This document shows, piece after piece, positions 45,755 through 55,272 of a DNA stretch of 64,000 nucleotides. The DNA is from Pseudomonas maioricensis (GTDB taxonomy: Bacteria > Pseudomonadota > Gammaproteobacteria > Pseudomonadales > Pseudomonadaceae): assembly GCF_022790535.1 (NCBI RefSeq), contig NZ_LOHG01000001.1:499067-563066 (forward strand). Direction: 5' to 3'. The stretch's first letter is position 1. The number at the start of each line of letters is the position of its first letter. The notes under the pieces were generated by a model. It had not been told where the DNA came from. It saw only the letters and a list, made by a program, of their open reading frames with translations, and made no database searches. The position numbers and the translations under genes are program-made.

Positions 45755-46933
45755 TTAAACAAACTGCGCAGCCGCATACCCTGACGCCCAGGCCCACTGG
45801 AAGTTGAAGCCGCCCAGATGACCGCTGACGTCCAGTACTTCACCGATAAAATACAGCCCCGGTGACTTCAGGGATTCCATCGTCTTTGACGAAACCTCCC
45901 GCGTATCGATACCACCCAGCGTCACTTCCGCCGTGCGATAGCCTTCCGTACCTGCCGGTACGACCTGCCACGAGGCCAGCTTTGTAGCGATGTCGGCCAG
46001 TTCGGCGTGGGTGTACTGTTTCATAGGCTTGGACACGAACCACTGCTCGGCAATCAGGTTGGCCATCTTCTTGGTGAAGATTTCCCCCAGCAGGGTTTTC
46101 AATTCGCTATTGGGCCGTTCGGCCTGTTGCTCTGCCAGCCAGCCAGCAGCGTCGTGGTCAGGCAGCAGGTTGATTTCCACCGCGTCGCCGGGATGCCAGA
46201 ACGAAGAAATCTGCAAAATCGCCGGGCCACTGAGGCCGCGGTGGGTGAACAGGATGTTCTCGCGAAAGCTTGTGTCGTTGCAGCTGACCAGACAGTCCAC
46301 CGACGTACCGGACAGCTCGGTGCACAACTCTTTGAGCTGATCGGTGATCGTAAACGGCACCAGCCCGGCGCGGGTTGGCAGCAAGGTATGACCGAACTGT
46401 TTGCCGACCTGATAACCAAAACCGGTCGCGCCCAGGGTCGGGATCGATAAACCACCGGTAGCGATCACCAGCGATTCACAGCTGATGCTGCCCAGCGTTG
46501 TGGTCAAGCTGTATCCGCTTTCGGTTTTTTCGATCTGCTGCACGGAAGTGTCCATGTGCAGGCTGGCACCGGCCTGCCTGCATTCGTCGAGTAGCATTTC
46601 GAGGATGTCGCTGGACTTGTTATCGCAGAACAACTGCCCGAGCTTTTTCTCGTGGTACGGCACGCCGTGTTTGCCCACCAGGCCGATGAAATCCCACTGG
46701 GTGTAACGCGCCAGCGCTGACTTGCAGAAGTGCGGATTCTGCGAGAGGAAGTTACTCGACTCGGTGTACATATTGGTGAAATTGCAACGCCCGCCACCGG
46801 ACATGAGGATCTTCTTGCCGGGCTTGTTGGCGTGATCGATCAGCATCACTTTGCGGCCACGGCCAGCGGCAGTCAGCGCGCACATCAAACCTGCGGCGCC
46901 AGCGCCAATGATCACAACGTCAGTAACGGGCAA
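45755..46933 (-). CDS. HI0933/YhiN-type FAD-dependent oxidoreductase
   Basis: A 392-residue flavoprotein. FAD-binding VVIIGAGAAGLMCALTAAGR at the N-terminus is followed by the family signature KKILMSGGGRCNFTN, and the end reads GGFNFQWAWASGYAAAQ. The family (BaiN-like) is conserved but its physiological reaction is not settled. The start codon is TTG (46931-46933) with GAGGA 9 bases upstream; no ATG offers a complete FAD motif. REP palindromes flank it on both sides. Confidence 0.9.
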   Translation of the reverse strand: MPVTDVVIIGAGAAGLMCALTAAGRGRKVMLIDHANKPGKKILMSGGGRCNFTNMYTESSNFLSQNPHFCKSALARYTQWDFIGLVGKHGVPYHEKKLGQLFCDNKSSDILEMLLDECRQAGASLHMDTSVQQIEKTESGYSLTTTLGSISCESLVIATGGLSIPTLGATGFGYQVGKQFGHTLLPTRAGLVPFTITDQLKELCTELSGTSVDCLVSCNDTSFRENILFTHRGLSGPAILQISSFWHPGDAVEINLLPDHDAAGWLAEQQAERPNSELKTLLGEIFTKKMANLIAEQWFVSKPMKQYTHAELADIATKLASWQVVPAGTEGYRTAEVTLGGIDTREVSSKTMESLKSPGLYFIGEVLDVSGHLGGFNFQWAWASGYAAAQFV

Positions 46934-46960
46934 AGCGATTTCCTCGGGGTGTGGATGTTT

Positions 46961-47051
46961 ATGTGGGAGCCGAGCTTGCTCGCGATAAGGCTGGACGCGA
47001 TCTAAAGCAAACCGCGCTCAGTCTTATCGCGAGCAAGCTCGGCTCCCACAT
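46961..47051. repeat. REPIN (GTGGGAGCCGAGCTTGCTCGCGATAAG type)
   Basis: Between dbpA and the YhiN-like gene. Confidence 0.9.
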
Positions 47052-47078
47052 AGGATCTATTTGGTCTGGAAAATTACC

Positions 47079-48458
47079 TTACAAAATCCGCACGCGCAGC
47101 GACTTGCCTTTGATCTTGCCGTTGTTCAAGCGCTCAAGCGCCTGTTTGGCGACGCCGCGTTCAACTGCTACATAAGCCTGGAAATCGAAGATCGCGATCT
47201 TGCCCACCTGTGCGCCAGGAATACCGGCTTCGCCCGTCAGCGCGCCGAGAATGTCGCCTGGACGCAGCTTGTCTTTACGGCCCGAACCGATGCACAGCGT
47301 GCTCATGGTCGGGATCAGTTGCGAGCCGCCAGCGTTCTTCAGGCTGTCGAGCTGTTCCCAGCGCAACGACGCTTTCTGGATTTCTTCGATGGCGCGGGCG
47401 CGTTGGCTTTCCGATGGTGCAACGAGGCTCACCGCAATACCTTTTTCACCCGCACGACCGGTACGACCGACGCGGTGAATGTGCATCTCCGAATCACGCG
47501 CCAACTCGACGTTGATCACCATGTCCAGTGCGTCGATGTCCAGACCACGCGCTGCAACGTCAGTGGCAACCAGCACCGAAGTACTGCGGTTGGCAAACAT
47601 TGCCAGCACTTGATCACGGTCGCGCTGTTCCAGATCACCATGCAGACCCACGGCGGAAATGCCTTTGGCAGTCAGGTGATCGACCACTTCCTGGCACTGC
47701 TGTTTGGTAAAGCAGAACGCTACGCAGGATTGTGGACGGAAATGCCCGAGGACTTTTACCACTGCATCGAGGCGATCTTCCGGGGAAATCTCGTAGAAAA
47801 TCTGTTCGATCTGGCTGTCGGCGTGCAGGGCTTCGACCTTGACGGTCTGCGGGTCGCGCATGAACTTGGACGACAGCTGTTTGATGCCCACTGGGTAAGT
47901 AGCGGAGAACAGCAGTGTCTGACGCTTTTTCGGAGTCTGCTCGATGATGTCGGCGATGGCGTCGTAGAAGCCCATGTCCAGCATGCGGTCGGCTTCGTCG
48001 AGGATCAGCGTGTTCAAGCCATCAAGCACCAGCGAGCCTTTGCGCAAATGCTGCTGAATGCGGCCCGGGGTACCCACGATGATGTGCGCGCCGTGCTCCA
48101 GCGAGCCGATCTGCGGGCCAAACGACACGCCGCCACACAGGGTCAGGACCTTGATGTTGTCTTCCGAACGGGCCAGACGACGGATTTCTTTGGCGACCTG
48201 GTCAGCCAGTTCGCGGGTCGGGCACAACACCAGCGCCTGACAGCCGAAGTAGCGCGGGTTGATCGGGTTGAGCAGGCCGATACCGAAGGCTGCGGTCTTG
48301 CCGCTACCGGTTTTGGCCTGAGCGATGAGGTCCATTCCTTTGAGAATCACCGGCAGGCTTTGCGCCTGAATCGGCGTCATCTCGGCATAACCAAGGGACT
48401 CCAGGTTAGCCAACATGGCGGCGGACAGGGGCAAAGTATTGAAAGCGGTGTTAGTCAC
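47079..48458 (-). CDS. dbpA: ATP-dependent RNA helicase DbpA
   Basis: A 459-residue DEAD-box helicase that acts on 23S rRNA during large-subunit assembly. Motifs in order: Q motif (LGYAEMTPIQAQSLP), AQAKTGSGKTAA (I), PTRELADQ (Ia), TPGRIQQHL, DEADRML (II), SATYP (III), LVATDVAARGLDI and HRVGRTGRAG (VI). The C-terminal RNA-recognition domain (CIGSGRKDKLRPGDILGALTG split around residues 375-400, VAVERGVAKQALERLN) directs it to rRNA. GTG 48458 (MTNTAFNTL) is the likely start; a TTG five codons upstream is possible. Confidence 0.95.
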   Translation of the reverse strand: MTNTAFNTLPLSAAMLANLESLGYAEMTPIQAQSLPVILKGMDLIAQAKTGSGKTAAFGIGLLNPINPRYFGCQALVLCPTRELADQVAKEIRRLARSEDNIKVLTLCGGVSFGPQIGSLEHGAHIIVGTPGRIQQHLRKGSLVLDGLNTLILDEADRMLDMGFYDAIADIIEQTPKKRQTLLFSATYPVGIKQLSSKFMRDPQTVKVEALHADSQIEQIFYEISPEDRLDAVVKVLGHFRPQSCVAFCFTKQQCQEVVDHLTAKGISAVGLHGDLEQRDRDQVLAMFANRSTSVLVATDVAARGLDIDALDMVINVELARDSEMHIHRVGRTGRAGEKGIAVSLVAPSESQRARAIEEIQKASLRWEQLDSLKNAGGSQLIPTMSTLCIGSGRKDKLRPGDILGALTGEAGIPGAQVGKIAIFDFQAYVAVERGVAKQALERLNNGKIKGKSLRVRIL

Positions 48459-48548
48459 GGTATGGGCCTGCAAAACAAAATGTCGCGCAGTGTATCAGGT
48501 CACAGGGCCATCAGGCGCGCTCCCGCCGGGTGGTGTAGCACCCCGGAT

Positions 48549-48622
48549 CTGTAGGAGCTGCCGAAGGCTGCGATCTCGGTGTGTCAGGAGCAATCTTTCG
48601 CAGCCTTCGGCAGCTCCTACAG
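48549..48622. repeat. REPIN (CTGCCGAAGGCTGCGA type)
   Basis: Between the MdtD-like stop and the dbpA start. Confidence 0.9.
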
Positions 48623-48632
48623 AGGGTGTATT

Positions 48633-50042
48633 TCAAGTCGCCGCCGGCTTTGCGTCTCTGGGCGGCAGCTGCAGGAAGATCCCCGCGGCCAGCATCGCCA
48701 TCACCCCCACAGTCAGGAAGGTCAGCTGGAAGGCGCCCAGCACGCTGCTCACTTCGCCGGTCGACACCTGTTCGGTAAAGCCGCCCAGCAAGGCTGCCGC
48801 ACACGCCACGCCGAAGCTCAGGGACAACTGCGCCACTACCGACAGCAGGCTGTTGCCGCTGGCGGCGCTGGCGTCGTCCAGATCGATTAGGGTGACAGTG
48901 TTCATCGCGGTGAACTGTAACGAGTTCACCGCGCCCAGCAGACCCAGATGCACCAGCAGTACCCAGTACGGTGTTTGCGCATCCACCAGAGCAATACTCG
49001 ACAGCAGAATACCGAGCATCAGCGTGTTGCCCGTGAGGATGATTCGATAACCCAGCCGCTCGATCAGCCAGCGCGCCACCGACTTGGCGAACATCGCTGC
49101 AGCCGCCAAAGGCAGCATGCTCATGCCCGCTTGTGACGGTGAATAACCCAGCGCCACCTGGAGCAGCAAGGGCATGAGGAAGGGCAGGGCACCGCTGCCG
49201 AGACGGGCAAACAGGTTGCCGAGAATGCCTACCGCGAAAGTACGGGTGCGGAACAGTGAAGGTGCGAACAGTGGCGACTCAACGTGCCCGGCGCGCAGCC
49301 AATAGGCTGCCAGACAACCAAAGCCTGCGAACAACAACAGCACCACGCGTAGATGCGGCAAGTGCAATTCACCGAGGCCTTCCAGGGCTATCGTGATCAA
49401 CACCATCGACGCGCCAAACAGCGCGAAGCCTATGCCGTCGAATTTTGTACGGCCGCCGCCTTGCAGGTTCGGGATGAAGTGGTGCACGGCCCAGCAGCCG
49501 AGGATCCCCACCGGAATGTTGATCAGGAAGATCCAGTGCCAGCTCAGGTATTCAACCATCCAGCCACCCAGGCTCGGGCCCATCAATGGACCTAGCAGGC
49601 CGGGCAGGGTGATGAAACTCATGATCCGCACCAGCTCCGAGCGCGGGTAGGCGCGCAGCACGATCAAGCGCCCGATGGGCAGCATCAATGCGCCGCCTAA
49701 ACCCTGAACAATCCGTGCGCCAACCAGCATGCCCAGTGAGTTGGAAACGGCGCACAGCAGCGAGCCAAAACTGAACAGCAGGATCGCACTGAAGAAAATC
49801 TGCTTGATGCCAAACCGGTCCGCGATCCAGCCGGAAGCGGGGATCAACAGGGCGATGGTCAGCATGTAAGCGATGACCACCGACTGCATACGCAGCGGAT
49901 CTTCCGCCAGCGAGCGCGCCATGGAAGGCAGCGCCGTATTGAGAATCGTGCCGTCCAGGCTCTGCATGAAGAACGCGATAGCGACTACCCAAGGCAGCCA
50001 GCGAAGGGTTTTTTCATCCAGAAGCGGTGTGGTGGTCGGCAT
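48633..50042 (-). CDS. MFS multidrug exporter, DHA2 type (MdtD-like)
   Basis: A 469-residue, 14-helix drug:H+ antiporter. MQSLDGTILNTALPSMARSL (motif D1), ASGWIADRFGIKQIFFSA (motif A) and PGLLGPLMGPSLGGWMVEYL (motif C) are clear. Closest recall is MdtD (YegB) of E. coli, though here no mdtABC genes adjoin. ATG 50042 has AAGGA 7 bases upstream, replacing the longer frame whose start lies in a REP palindrome. Confidence 0.9.
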   Translation of the reverse strand: MPTTTPLLDEKTLRWLPWVVAIAFFMQSLDGTILNTALPSMARSLAEDPLRMQSVVIAYMLTIALLIPASGWIADRFGIKQIFFSAILLFSFGSLLCAVSNSLGMLVGARIVQGLGGALMLPIGRLIVLRAYPRSELVRIMSFITLPGLLGPLMGPSLGGWMVEYLSWHWIFLINIPVGILGCWAVHHFIPNLQGGGRTKFDGIGFALFGASMVLITIALEGLGELHLPHLRVVLLLFAGFGCLAAYWLRAGHVESPLFAPSLFRTRTFAVGILGNLFARLGSGALPFLMPLLLQVALGYSPSQAGMSMLPLAAAAMFAKSVARWLIERLGYRIILTGNTLMLGILLSSIALVDAQTPYWVLLVHLGLLGAVNSLQFTAMNTVTLIDLDDASAASGNSLLSVVAQLSLSFGVACAAALLGGFTEQVSTGEVSSVLGAFQLTFLTVGVMAMLAAGIFLQLPPRDAKPAAT

Positions 50043-50076
50043 GTGGGTCCTTGTGGAGTTGTAGGTGGAACTGATT

Positions 50077-50169
50077 CCTGTGGGAGCCGGGCTTGCCCGC
50101 GATAAGGTTGAATGCGATATACCTGATATCTGCGGCGACCTTATCGCGAGCAAGCTCTGCTCCCACAGG
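50077..50169. repeat. REPIN, mixed arms (CCGGGCTTGCCCGC / GCGAGCAAGCTCTGC)
   Basis: Left arm has GAGCCGGGCTTGCCCGCGAT, right arm complements GAGCAGAGCTTGCTCGCGAT, so it pairs two subtypes. Lies upstream of the MdtD-like gene. Confidence 0.85.
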
Positions 50170-50219
50170 AGAACGCGCTGTCACAAAAGCCTCATTCCAC
50201 AGTGTTTTTTCAGAGGCCC

Positions 50220-51545
50220 TTACAACGTCAACGTCAGCTTGCTGATTAATGCACCCGGCAGCTGACTGGACGCTGTCTGGCGCTCACTATAGGTACTCGT
50301 GGACAGAATCAGTTCCCGCTCTTTGGTCAAATCTTCCAGTGCGCTGCCCAGCAGGCTGTACGCGCTGTCATCGAAACGCATGGTGCTGACCGGGGCCTGG
50401 ATCTTGCCGTCTTCAACCCAGAACGTCGCGAAGCGGGTCATACCGGTCAGGCGCGCAGCAGGCTGGTCGGAGTAGTTCAAGTACCAGAGATTGCCGATGT
50501 ACAGGCCGGTACCGATCTTTTCCAGAACCTGCTCCAGCTCCAGATTGCCCGCCGCCATGCTCAATGAGTTCGGCGCTTCCCAAGGCTCCGCGCCATTGGC
50601 CGTTAAACCGTACTCGGCGGCGCTGGCAGAACCCACCAATTGCTCGCGGCCTTTGCCACCCGCGATCAACGCCAGATCCCGACGTGGATAACCCTCACCG
50701 GAAAAGGCTGGCGACAGCGAACCGCTGACCTGCTCGTCGAGGCTCACCAGCGGGCTGAACTGGGCATCGCCGCTGTACAGCCGTTGCAATGGACTGGTCT
50801 TGTTCGCCAGCGACTGCGCCGAGAAACCACCCCAGCAGAGCATGCCCATGATTTCATCCATGGCGGCCGGTGCCAGATACGCACGGTATTCACCCGGTGC
50901 CAGGGTTTTCAGCGGCTTGCCGAGAAACTCCAACTGTTGGCGAGCCAGCTCGAACCGGCGCGCGAAGCCTTCGTCGCTCCAGTTGTGCCCGGCATAGTTG
51001 GCTTTGACTGCCTGACCGTTCTCGTGAAACAGACTCCAGTCGAAATTGAAGCTGTTGGCTTCATGCCAGCCAAACGCGCCCCACGAACTGGCGAAACCGC
51101 GGTATAGAGGCCCGGCGGCATAGAAGCCGACCAGATCAAGACCTTCACCAAGCTCAGCAATTTGACCGACCACATGTTCGCTGTCCGGCAACGGCAAGTC
51201 TTGAACATTTGTGTTCTGCCAGGCCTCGGTGTTGGGTTTCAGGTAAGGATCTTTCGGTAACAGCGCCACGGTTTCGCGTAATTGCTGCAGTGCTTCGCTC
51301 AAACGCTGACGATCCAGCTCGCCATCGCCGCTGAGGGTCAGTTGCAAGTCGGCGTGGCGCTCGTCGTCGATCAGTTTGAGGGTCACGCTGGCCTGCTGCA
51401 CGTGGCCGACCTGACGCACCTTGGCGTGATTGAAGCGAATGAAATCCGACTCTTCCGCGTTGTAGGCGAGGGTGAAACGCTCTTGAGCGGCGATCGCACC
51501 ATTGAGCGCGCGGATCAGTGCCTGAAACTGCTGTTGATGCGACAT
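50220..51545 (-). CDS. TldD/PmbA-family protein, TldE-like (non-catalytic) subunit
   Basis: A 441-residue member of the U62/TldD-PmbA family. It lacks the HExxxH zinc motif, as the E (PmbA-like) subunit does, and has AFSGEGYPRRDLALIAGGKG and ANGAEPWEAPNSLSMAAGN typical of the C-terminal domain. It would partner the adjacent metal-bearing subunit in a heterodimeric protease that trims unfolded peptides. ATG 51545 shares its A with the TGA of the upstream gene. Confidence 0.88.
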   Translation of the reverse strand: MSHQQQFQALIRALNGAIAAQERFTLAYNAEESDFIRFNHAKVRQVGHVQQASVTLKLIDDERHADLQLTLSGDGELDRQRLSEALQQLRETVALLPKDPYLKPNTEAWQNTNVQDLPLPDSEHVVGQIAELGEGLDLVGFYAAGPLYRGFASSWGAFGWHEANSFNFDWSLFHENGQAVKANYAGHNWSDEGFARRFELARQQLEFLGKPLKTLAPGEYRAYLAPAAMDEIMGMLCWGGFSAQSLANKTSPLQRLYSGDAQFSPLVSLDEQVSGSLSPAFSGEGYPRRDLALIAGGKGREQLVGSASAAEYGLTANGAEPWEAPNSLSMAAGNLELEQVLEKIGTGLYIGNLWYLNYSDQPAARLTGMTRFATFWVEDGKIQAPVSTMRFDDSAYSLLGSALEDLTKERELILSTSTYSERQTASSQLPGALISKLTLTL

Positions 51546-52987
51546 CAGGCATCCCCTCCGAATACGTCGACTTGCTTGAATACGCAGGCGGGCGAGGCAT
51601 GGCCGACGCGTACCACTTGATTGGGTTCGCCTTTGCCGCAGTTAGGTGTGCCCAAAACTTTGAAGGTGCTGGCGTCGCCCACGGCGCTGAGGTTTTTCCA
51701 GAACTGCGCGGAAATCGCCCGGTAATTCGGGTTCTTCACCACGCCTTTGAGTTCGCCGTTCTCGATCAACTGGCCCCACTCGCAGCCGAACTGAAATTTG
51801 TTGCGCGCGTCGTCGATGGACCACGAACGGTTGGTGGACATCAGCACGCCGTGTTCAATGTTGCCGATCAACTGGTCGAGGGAATTATCCCCAGGCTCGA
51901 TGTTGAGGTTGGCCATGCGATCAATCGGCGGACGATTCCAGTTGCACGCGCGGCTGTTGGCGACACCTGGCAAGTCGGCTCGGTATTGCGACAGCGCGCC
52001 GCCCAACGGTCTTTCCAGTACACCTTTGCGAATCAGAAACTGTTTGCTGGCGGGTGTGCCGTCATCGTCATGGCTGTAGCTCGCCAACTGCTCGGGGATG
52101 TCCGGGTCGAAGGTTACGTTGAGCAATTCGGAGCCGTATTGCAGATGGCCGAAGTCGCTGGCTTTGACGAAGCTGGTCCCCGCGTAGTTGCGCTCGTCAC
52201 CCAAAATACGATCCAGCTCCAGCGGGTGGCCGATGGACTCATGGATTTGCAGGATCATCTGGTCCGGCGTCAACAGTAGATCGCGAGGGCCGTTCGGTGT
52301 GTTGGGGGCCATGATCAATTGCAGAGCCTGATCGGCGACTTTGCTTGCGGCGCCCACAAGCCCGCAATTACTGATCACTTCCGCGCCGCCTTGCTGGCCG
52401 AAGTTGTCCCGGCCCAGGCTGCGAGTCTGGCTGTCGCTGCCGTCGTAGGCGGTGACGGTCATGCCCGGATAGACAAAACGCTGCGCCCGACGAATCTGTG
52501 CGCCTGCGTTGTTCAGGTAAATCTGCTCGACGTTTTCCAGACCCAGGGTGACTTGCCAGTTCACCAGACGCTCGTCTTTCGGGACGGCGCTGGACTCACT
52601 GAGCAACAGCTGCAGGCAATCGCTTAGAGGCGGGAAGGCGTCATGCAAATGTGGCGACAGGTAGTCAGCTTGTGCGGTCGCAACCGGTTGATCGCTGAGA
52701 TTGAGCAGTGCGTGAGGGGCGAGGCGTCGTGCGTGGGCTTCGGCCTGTTCCAGCGCAGCTTGCAGGCCGCGTTGCGAAATGTCCCGGGTTGCCGCGTAGG
52801 CTTCGACGCCATTGAGGCGCACGGTCAGCATCGCGCCTTCGTCGGAACTCAAATGCGGCGGTTCGGCGACATTCTTACGCACGCACAGATGCTGGCTGGT
52901 CTGACGAACATAACGCACGGAAAAGAACTGGGCACGGCTCTGCAAGGCGGTAAACCGCTGCTTGAGCTGAGCGGAAAAATCGAACAT
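51545..52987 (-). CDS. TldD/PmbA-family metallopeptidase, TldD-like catalytic subunit
   Basis: A 480-residue protein with the zinc motif HESIGH in LQIHESIGHPLELDRILGDE, the TldD signature. SRACNWNRPPIDRMANLNIEPGD (split near residues 346-368) is the conserved C-terminal-domain block. Together with the downstream subunit it should form a peptide-degrading heterodimer. Divergence from E. coli TldD suggests a paralogous pair rather than the housekeeping one. AAGGA precedes the ATG. Confidence 0.9.
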   Translation of the reverse strand: MFDFSAQLKQRFTALQSRAQFFSVRYVRQTSQHLCVRKNVAEPPHLSSDEGAMLTVRLNGVEAYAATRDISQRGLQAALEQAEAHARRLAPHALLNLSDQPVATAQADYLSPHLHDAFPPLSDCLQLLLSESSAVPKDERLVNWQVTLGLENVEQIYLNNAGAQIRRAQRFVYPGMTVTAYDGSDSQTRSLGRDNFGQQGGAEVISNCGLVGAASKVADQALQLIMAPNTPNGPRDLLLTPDQMILQIHESIGHPLELDRILGDERNYAGTSFVKASDFGHLQYGSELLNVTFDPDIPEQLASYSHDDDGTPASKQFLIRKGVLERPLGGALSQYRADLPGVANSRACNWNRPPIDRMANLNIEPGDNSLDQLIGNIEHGVLMSTNRSWSIDDARNKFQFGCEWGQLIENGELKGVVKNPNYRAISAQFWKNLSAVGDASTFKVLGTPNCGKGEPNQVVRVGHASPACVFKQVDVFGGDA

Positions 52988-53043
52988 GCAGCGTCATCCT
53001 TGTTCGGGTGATGCGGGGGATTGGGCGTTGTCTGGTCCGGCGT

Positions 53044-53110
53044 CTTCGCGAGTGAATTCGCTCCCACAGGTGGATCGCATTTCAATGTGGGAGCGAATTC
53101 ATTCGCGAAG
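53044..53110. repeat. REP pair in outward orientation
   Basis: CTTCGCGAGTGAATTCGCTC ... GAGCGAATTCATTCGCGAAG; arm order is reversed relative to the copy at 41428. Confidence 0.8.
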
Positions 53111-53194
53111 GGCGCGACGCGGTGTAGAGCTGAAACGATGGCGTTAGATTAGGCCTGTGGCCATGTCGGGATCAAGCGCGGGCAAGGGAGAGGT

Positions 53195-53283
53195 TGTGGG
53201 AGCTGAGCTTGCTCGCGATAAGGTTGACGCGGTTCACACTTCAGATCGCGGCGTTCTTATCGCGGGCAAGCCCGGCTCCCACA
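53195..53283. repeat. REPIN (GTGGGAGCTGAGCTTGCTCGCGATAAG type)
   Basis: Arms belong to two close subtypes (GCTGAGCTTGCTCGC and GCCGGGCTTGCCCGC). Confidence 0.87.
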
Positions 53284-53373
53284 GGTTTCATGTCATCCAG
53301 TGGGCTCGGCTACGGTGTCACCGAGTTTCATAGGGAGACTTCGAGCTCTCCCACAGGTTTTGCATTTCAGGTC

Positions 53374-55077
53374 TTACTGCGCAGTACGGCTCACTTCCCG
53401 CACTGGCTTGCCACGTGCTGGCTTGTCACCCGCGACGAAGTAATCAGCCGTGCTGCGTGGCAGAGGCGCGCGGCCGCGGATCTTGTCGGCGATTTTCTCG
53501 GCGATCATGATCGTTGGCGCATTCAGGTTGCCGGTGGTGATCAGCGGCATGATCGACGCATCGACCACACGCAGGCTCTGCATGCCATGCACGCGACCTT
53601 CGCCATCAACTACAGCCATTTCATCGGTGCCCATCTTGCACGAGCACGACGGGTGATAAGCCGTCTCGGCATGTTCACGAATGAACGTATCAAGGGCTTC
53701 ATCCGACTGCACTTCGATGCCAGGGCTGATTTCACGGCCACGGTATTGATCGAGCGCAGGCTGCTGCATGATTTCCCGGGTCAGGCGAATGCCATCGCGG
53801 AATTCCTGCCAGTCCTGTTCGCTCGCCATGTAGTTGAACAGGATGCTCGGGTAATCGCGCGGGTTCTTCGATTTGACCTGCACACGGCCACGGCTAGGCG
53901 AACGCATCGAACCGACGTGAGCCTGGAAACCATGCTCCTGAACGCCCTTGGTGCCGTTGTAGTTAATCGCTACGGGCAGGAAGTGGTACTGAATATTCGG
54001 CCATTCAAACTCTTCGCTCGAACGAATAAAACCGCCCGCTTCGAACTGATTGCTGGCGCCGATGCCGGTGCCGAGGAACATCCACTCGGCGCCAATCGCG
54101 GGCTGGTTCCACCACAGCAGCGACGGGTACAGCGACACCGGCTTGGTGCAGGAATACTGCAGGTACATCTCCAGGTGATCCTGAAGATTCTGACCGACGC
54201 CTGGCAGATCATGAACCACAGGAATATCCAGTGCGTTCAGGACTTCAGCCGGGCCCACACCAGAGCGTTGCAGAATCTGCGGCGAGGCAATTGCGCCGCT
54301 GCAGAGCAATACTTCCTTGCGGGCTTTAGCTTCGATGCGCGCATCGCTGTCGCCGACCAGATAGCTCACGCCCACGGCTTTTTTGCCGTCGAACAGGATT
54401 CGGTCAGTCAGCGCGTGAGTGACGATGGTCAGGGTCGAGCGCTTCTTGGCTTCATCCAGATAGCCGCGAGCGGTGCTGGCGCGGCGGCCTTTAGGCGTCA
54501 CAGTGCGATCCATCGGCCCAAAGCCTTCTTGCTGATAACCGTTGAGGTCATCGGTGCGCGGGTAACCGGCTTGCACACCGGCTTCGACCATGGCGTGGAA
54601 CAGCGGGTTGTTGCCGGCTTTTGGCGTGGTCACGCTGACCGGACCGTCGCCGCCATGGTAGTCGTTGGCGCCGATGTCACGGGTTTCTGCCTTGCGGAAA
54701 TACGGCAGGCAATCGGCGTAGGTCCAGTCTTCCAGGCCAGGGTTCTTCGCCCAGCCGTCGTAGTCCATCGCGTTACCGCGGATGTAGCACATGCCGTTGA
54801 TCAGCGAAGAGCCGCCAAGGCCTTTGCCGCGACCGCATTCCATACGGCGACCGCCCATGTGTGGCTCTGGGTCGGTTTCGTAGGCCCAGTTGTAGCGACG
54901 GCCCTGGAGCGGGAATGCCAGAGCAGCGGGCATTTGTGTACGGAAATCCAGACGATAGTCCGGGCCGCCAGCTTCCAGCAGCAGAACGGTGACGCCTGCG
55001 TCTTCGGTGAGACGGGCTGCCAAGGTGTTACCGGCCGAACCTGCGCCGATGATGATGTAATCGAATTCCTGGGACAT
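53374..55077 (-). CDS. betA: choline dehydrogenase BetA
   Basis: A 567-residue FAD-dependent GMC oxidoreductase that oxidises choline to betaine aldehyde at the membrane. FAD motif [17 protein letters not shown] opens the protein; GMC signatures [15 protein letters not shown] and [17 protein letters not shown] follow; the catalytic His lies in [13 protein letters not shown]. The length equals other BetA proteins. RBS AGAGGG precedes the ATG. It is the third gene of betIBA, separated from betB by 195 bases with a composite palindrome. Confidence 0.98.
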   Translation of the reverse strand: MSQEFDYIIIGAGSAGNTLAARLTEDAGVTVLLLEAGGPDYRLDFRTQMPAALAFPLQGRRYNWAYETDPEPHMGGRRMECGRGKGLGGSSLINGMCYIRGNAMDYDGWAKNPGLEDWTYADCLPYFRKAETRDIGANDYHGGDGPVSVTTPKAGNNPLFHAMVEAGVQAGYPRTDDLNGYQQEGFGPMDRTVTPKGRRASTARGYLDEAKKRSTLTIVTHALTDRILFDGKKAVGVSYLVGDSDARIEAKARKEVLLCSGAIASPQILQRSGVGPAEVLNALDIPVVHDLPGVGQNLQDHLEMYLQYSCTKPVSLYPSLLWWNQPAIGAEWMFLGTGIGASNQFEAGGFIRSSEEFEWPNIQYHFLPVAINYNGTKGVQEHGFQAHVGSMRSPSRGRVQVKSKNPRDYPSILFNYMASEQDWQEFRDGIRLTREIMQQPALDQYRGREISPGIEVQSDEALDTFIREHAETAYHPSCSCKMGTDEMAVVDGEGRVHGMQSLRVVDASIMPLITTGNLNAPTIMIAEKIADKIRGRAPLPRSTADYFVAGDKPARGKPVREVSRTAQ

Positions 55078-55116
55078 TACTGCACCCTCTTTGAAAAATG
55101 GGGAAGGTCACGCAAT

Positions 55117-55232
55117 CCCTGTAGGAGTGAACTTGTTCGCGATAAAGTCGGAACGACTTTCCTGCGGTGGTGTGCTCACCACCTTTTGCGACTGCTGCGC
55201 AGCCGATCGCGAACAAGTTCACTCCTACAGGG
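55117..55232. repeat. composite palindrome between betB and betA
   Basis: Outer REP arms CCCTGTAGGAGTGAACTTG..CAAGTTCACTCCTACAGGG enclose two more perfect hairpins: AAAGTCG-GAA-CGACTTT (55144-55160) and GGTGGT-GTGCTC-ACCACC (55166-55183). Confidence 0.85.
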
Positions 55233-55272
55233 TCCGGGGCGGCAGTTGAATTGCCGCCCGGTAGGGGGTTGG

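Larger units (their letters stand above)
52988..53373. other. gene-free stretch with two REP palindromes
   Basis: Between betA and the TldD-like gene. It carries an outward-facing REP pair (53044-53110) and a second palindrome (53195-53283), and the short text GCTCTCCCACAGGTTTTG before the betA stop. No gene or clear terminator. Confidence 0.55.

Noticed and set aside
47061..48554. Open frame antisense to dbpA
   Set aside because: Shadow of a helicase with all DEAD-box motifs on the other strand.
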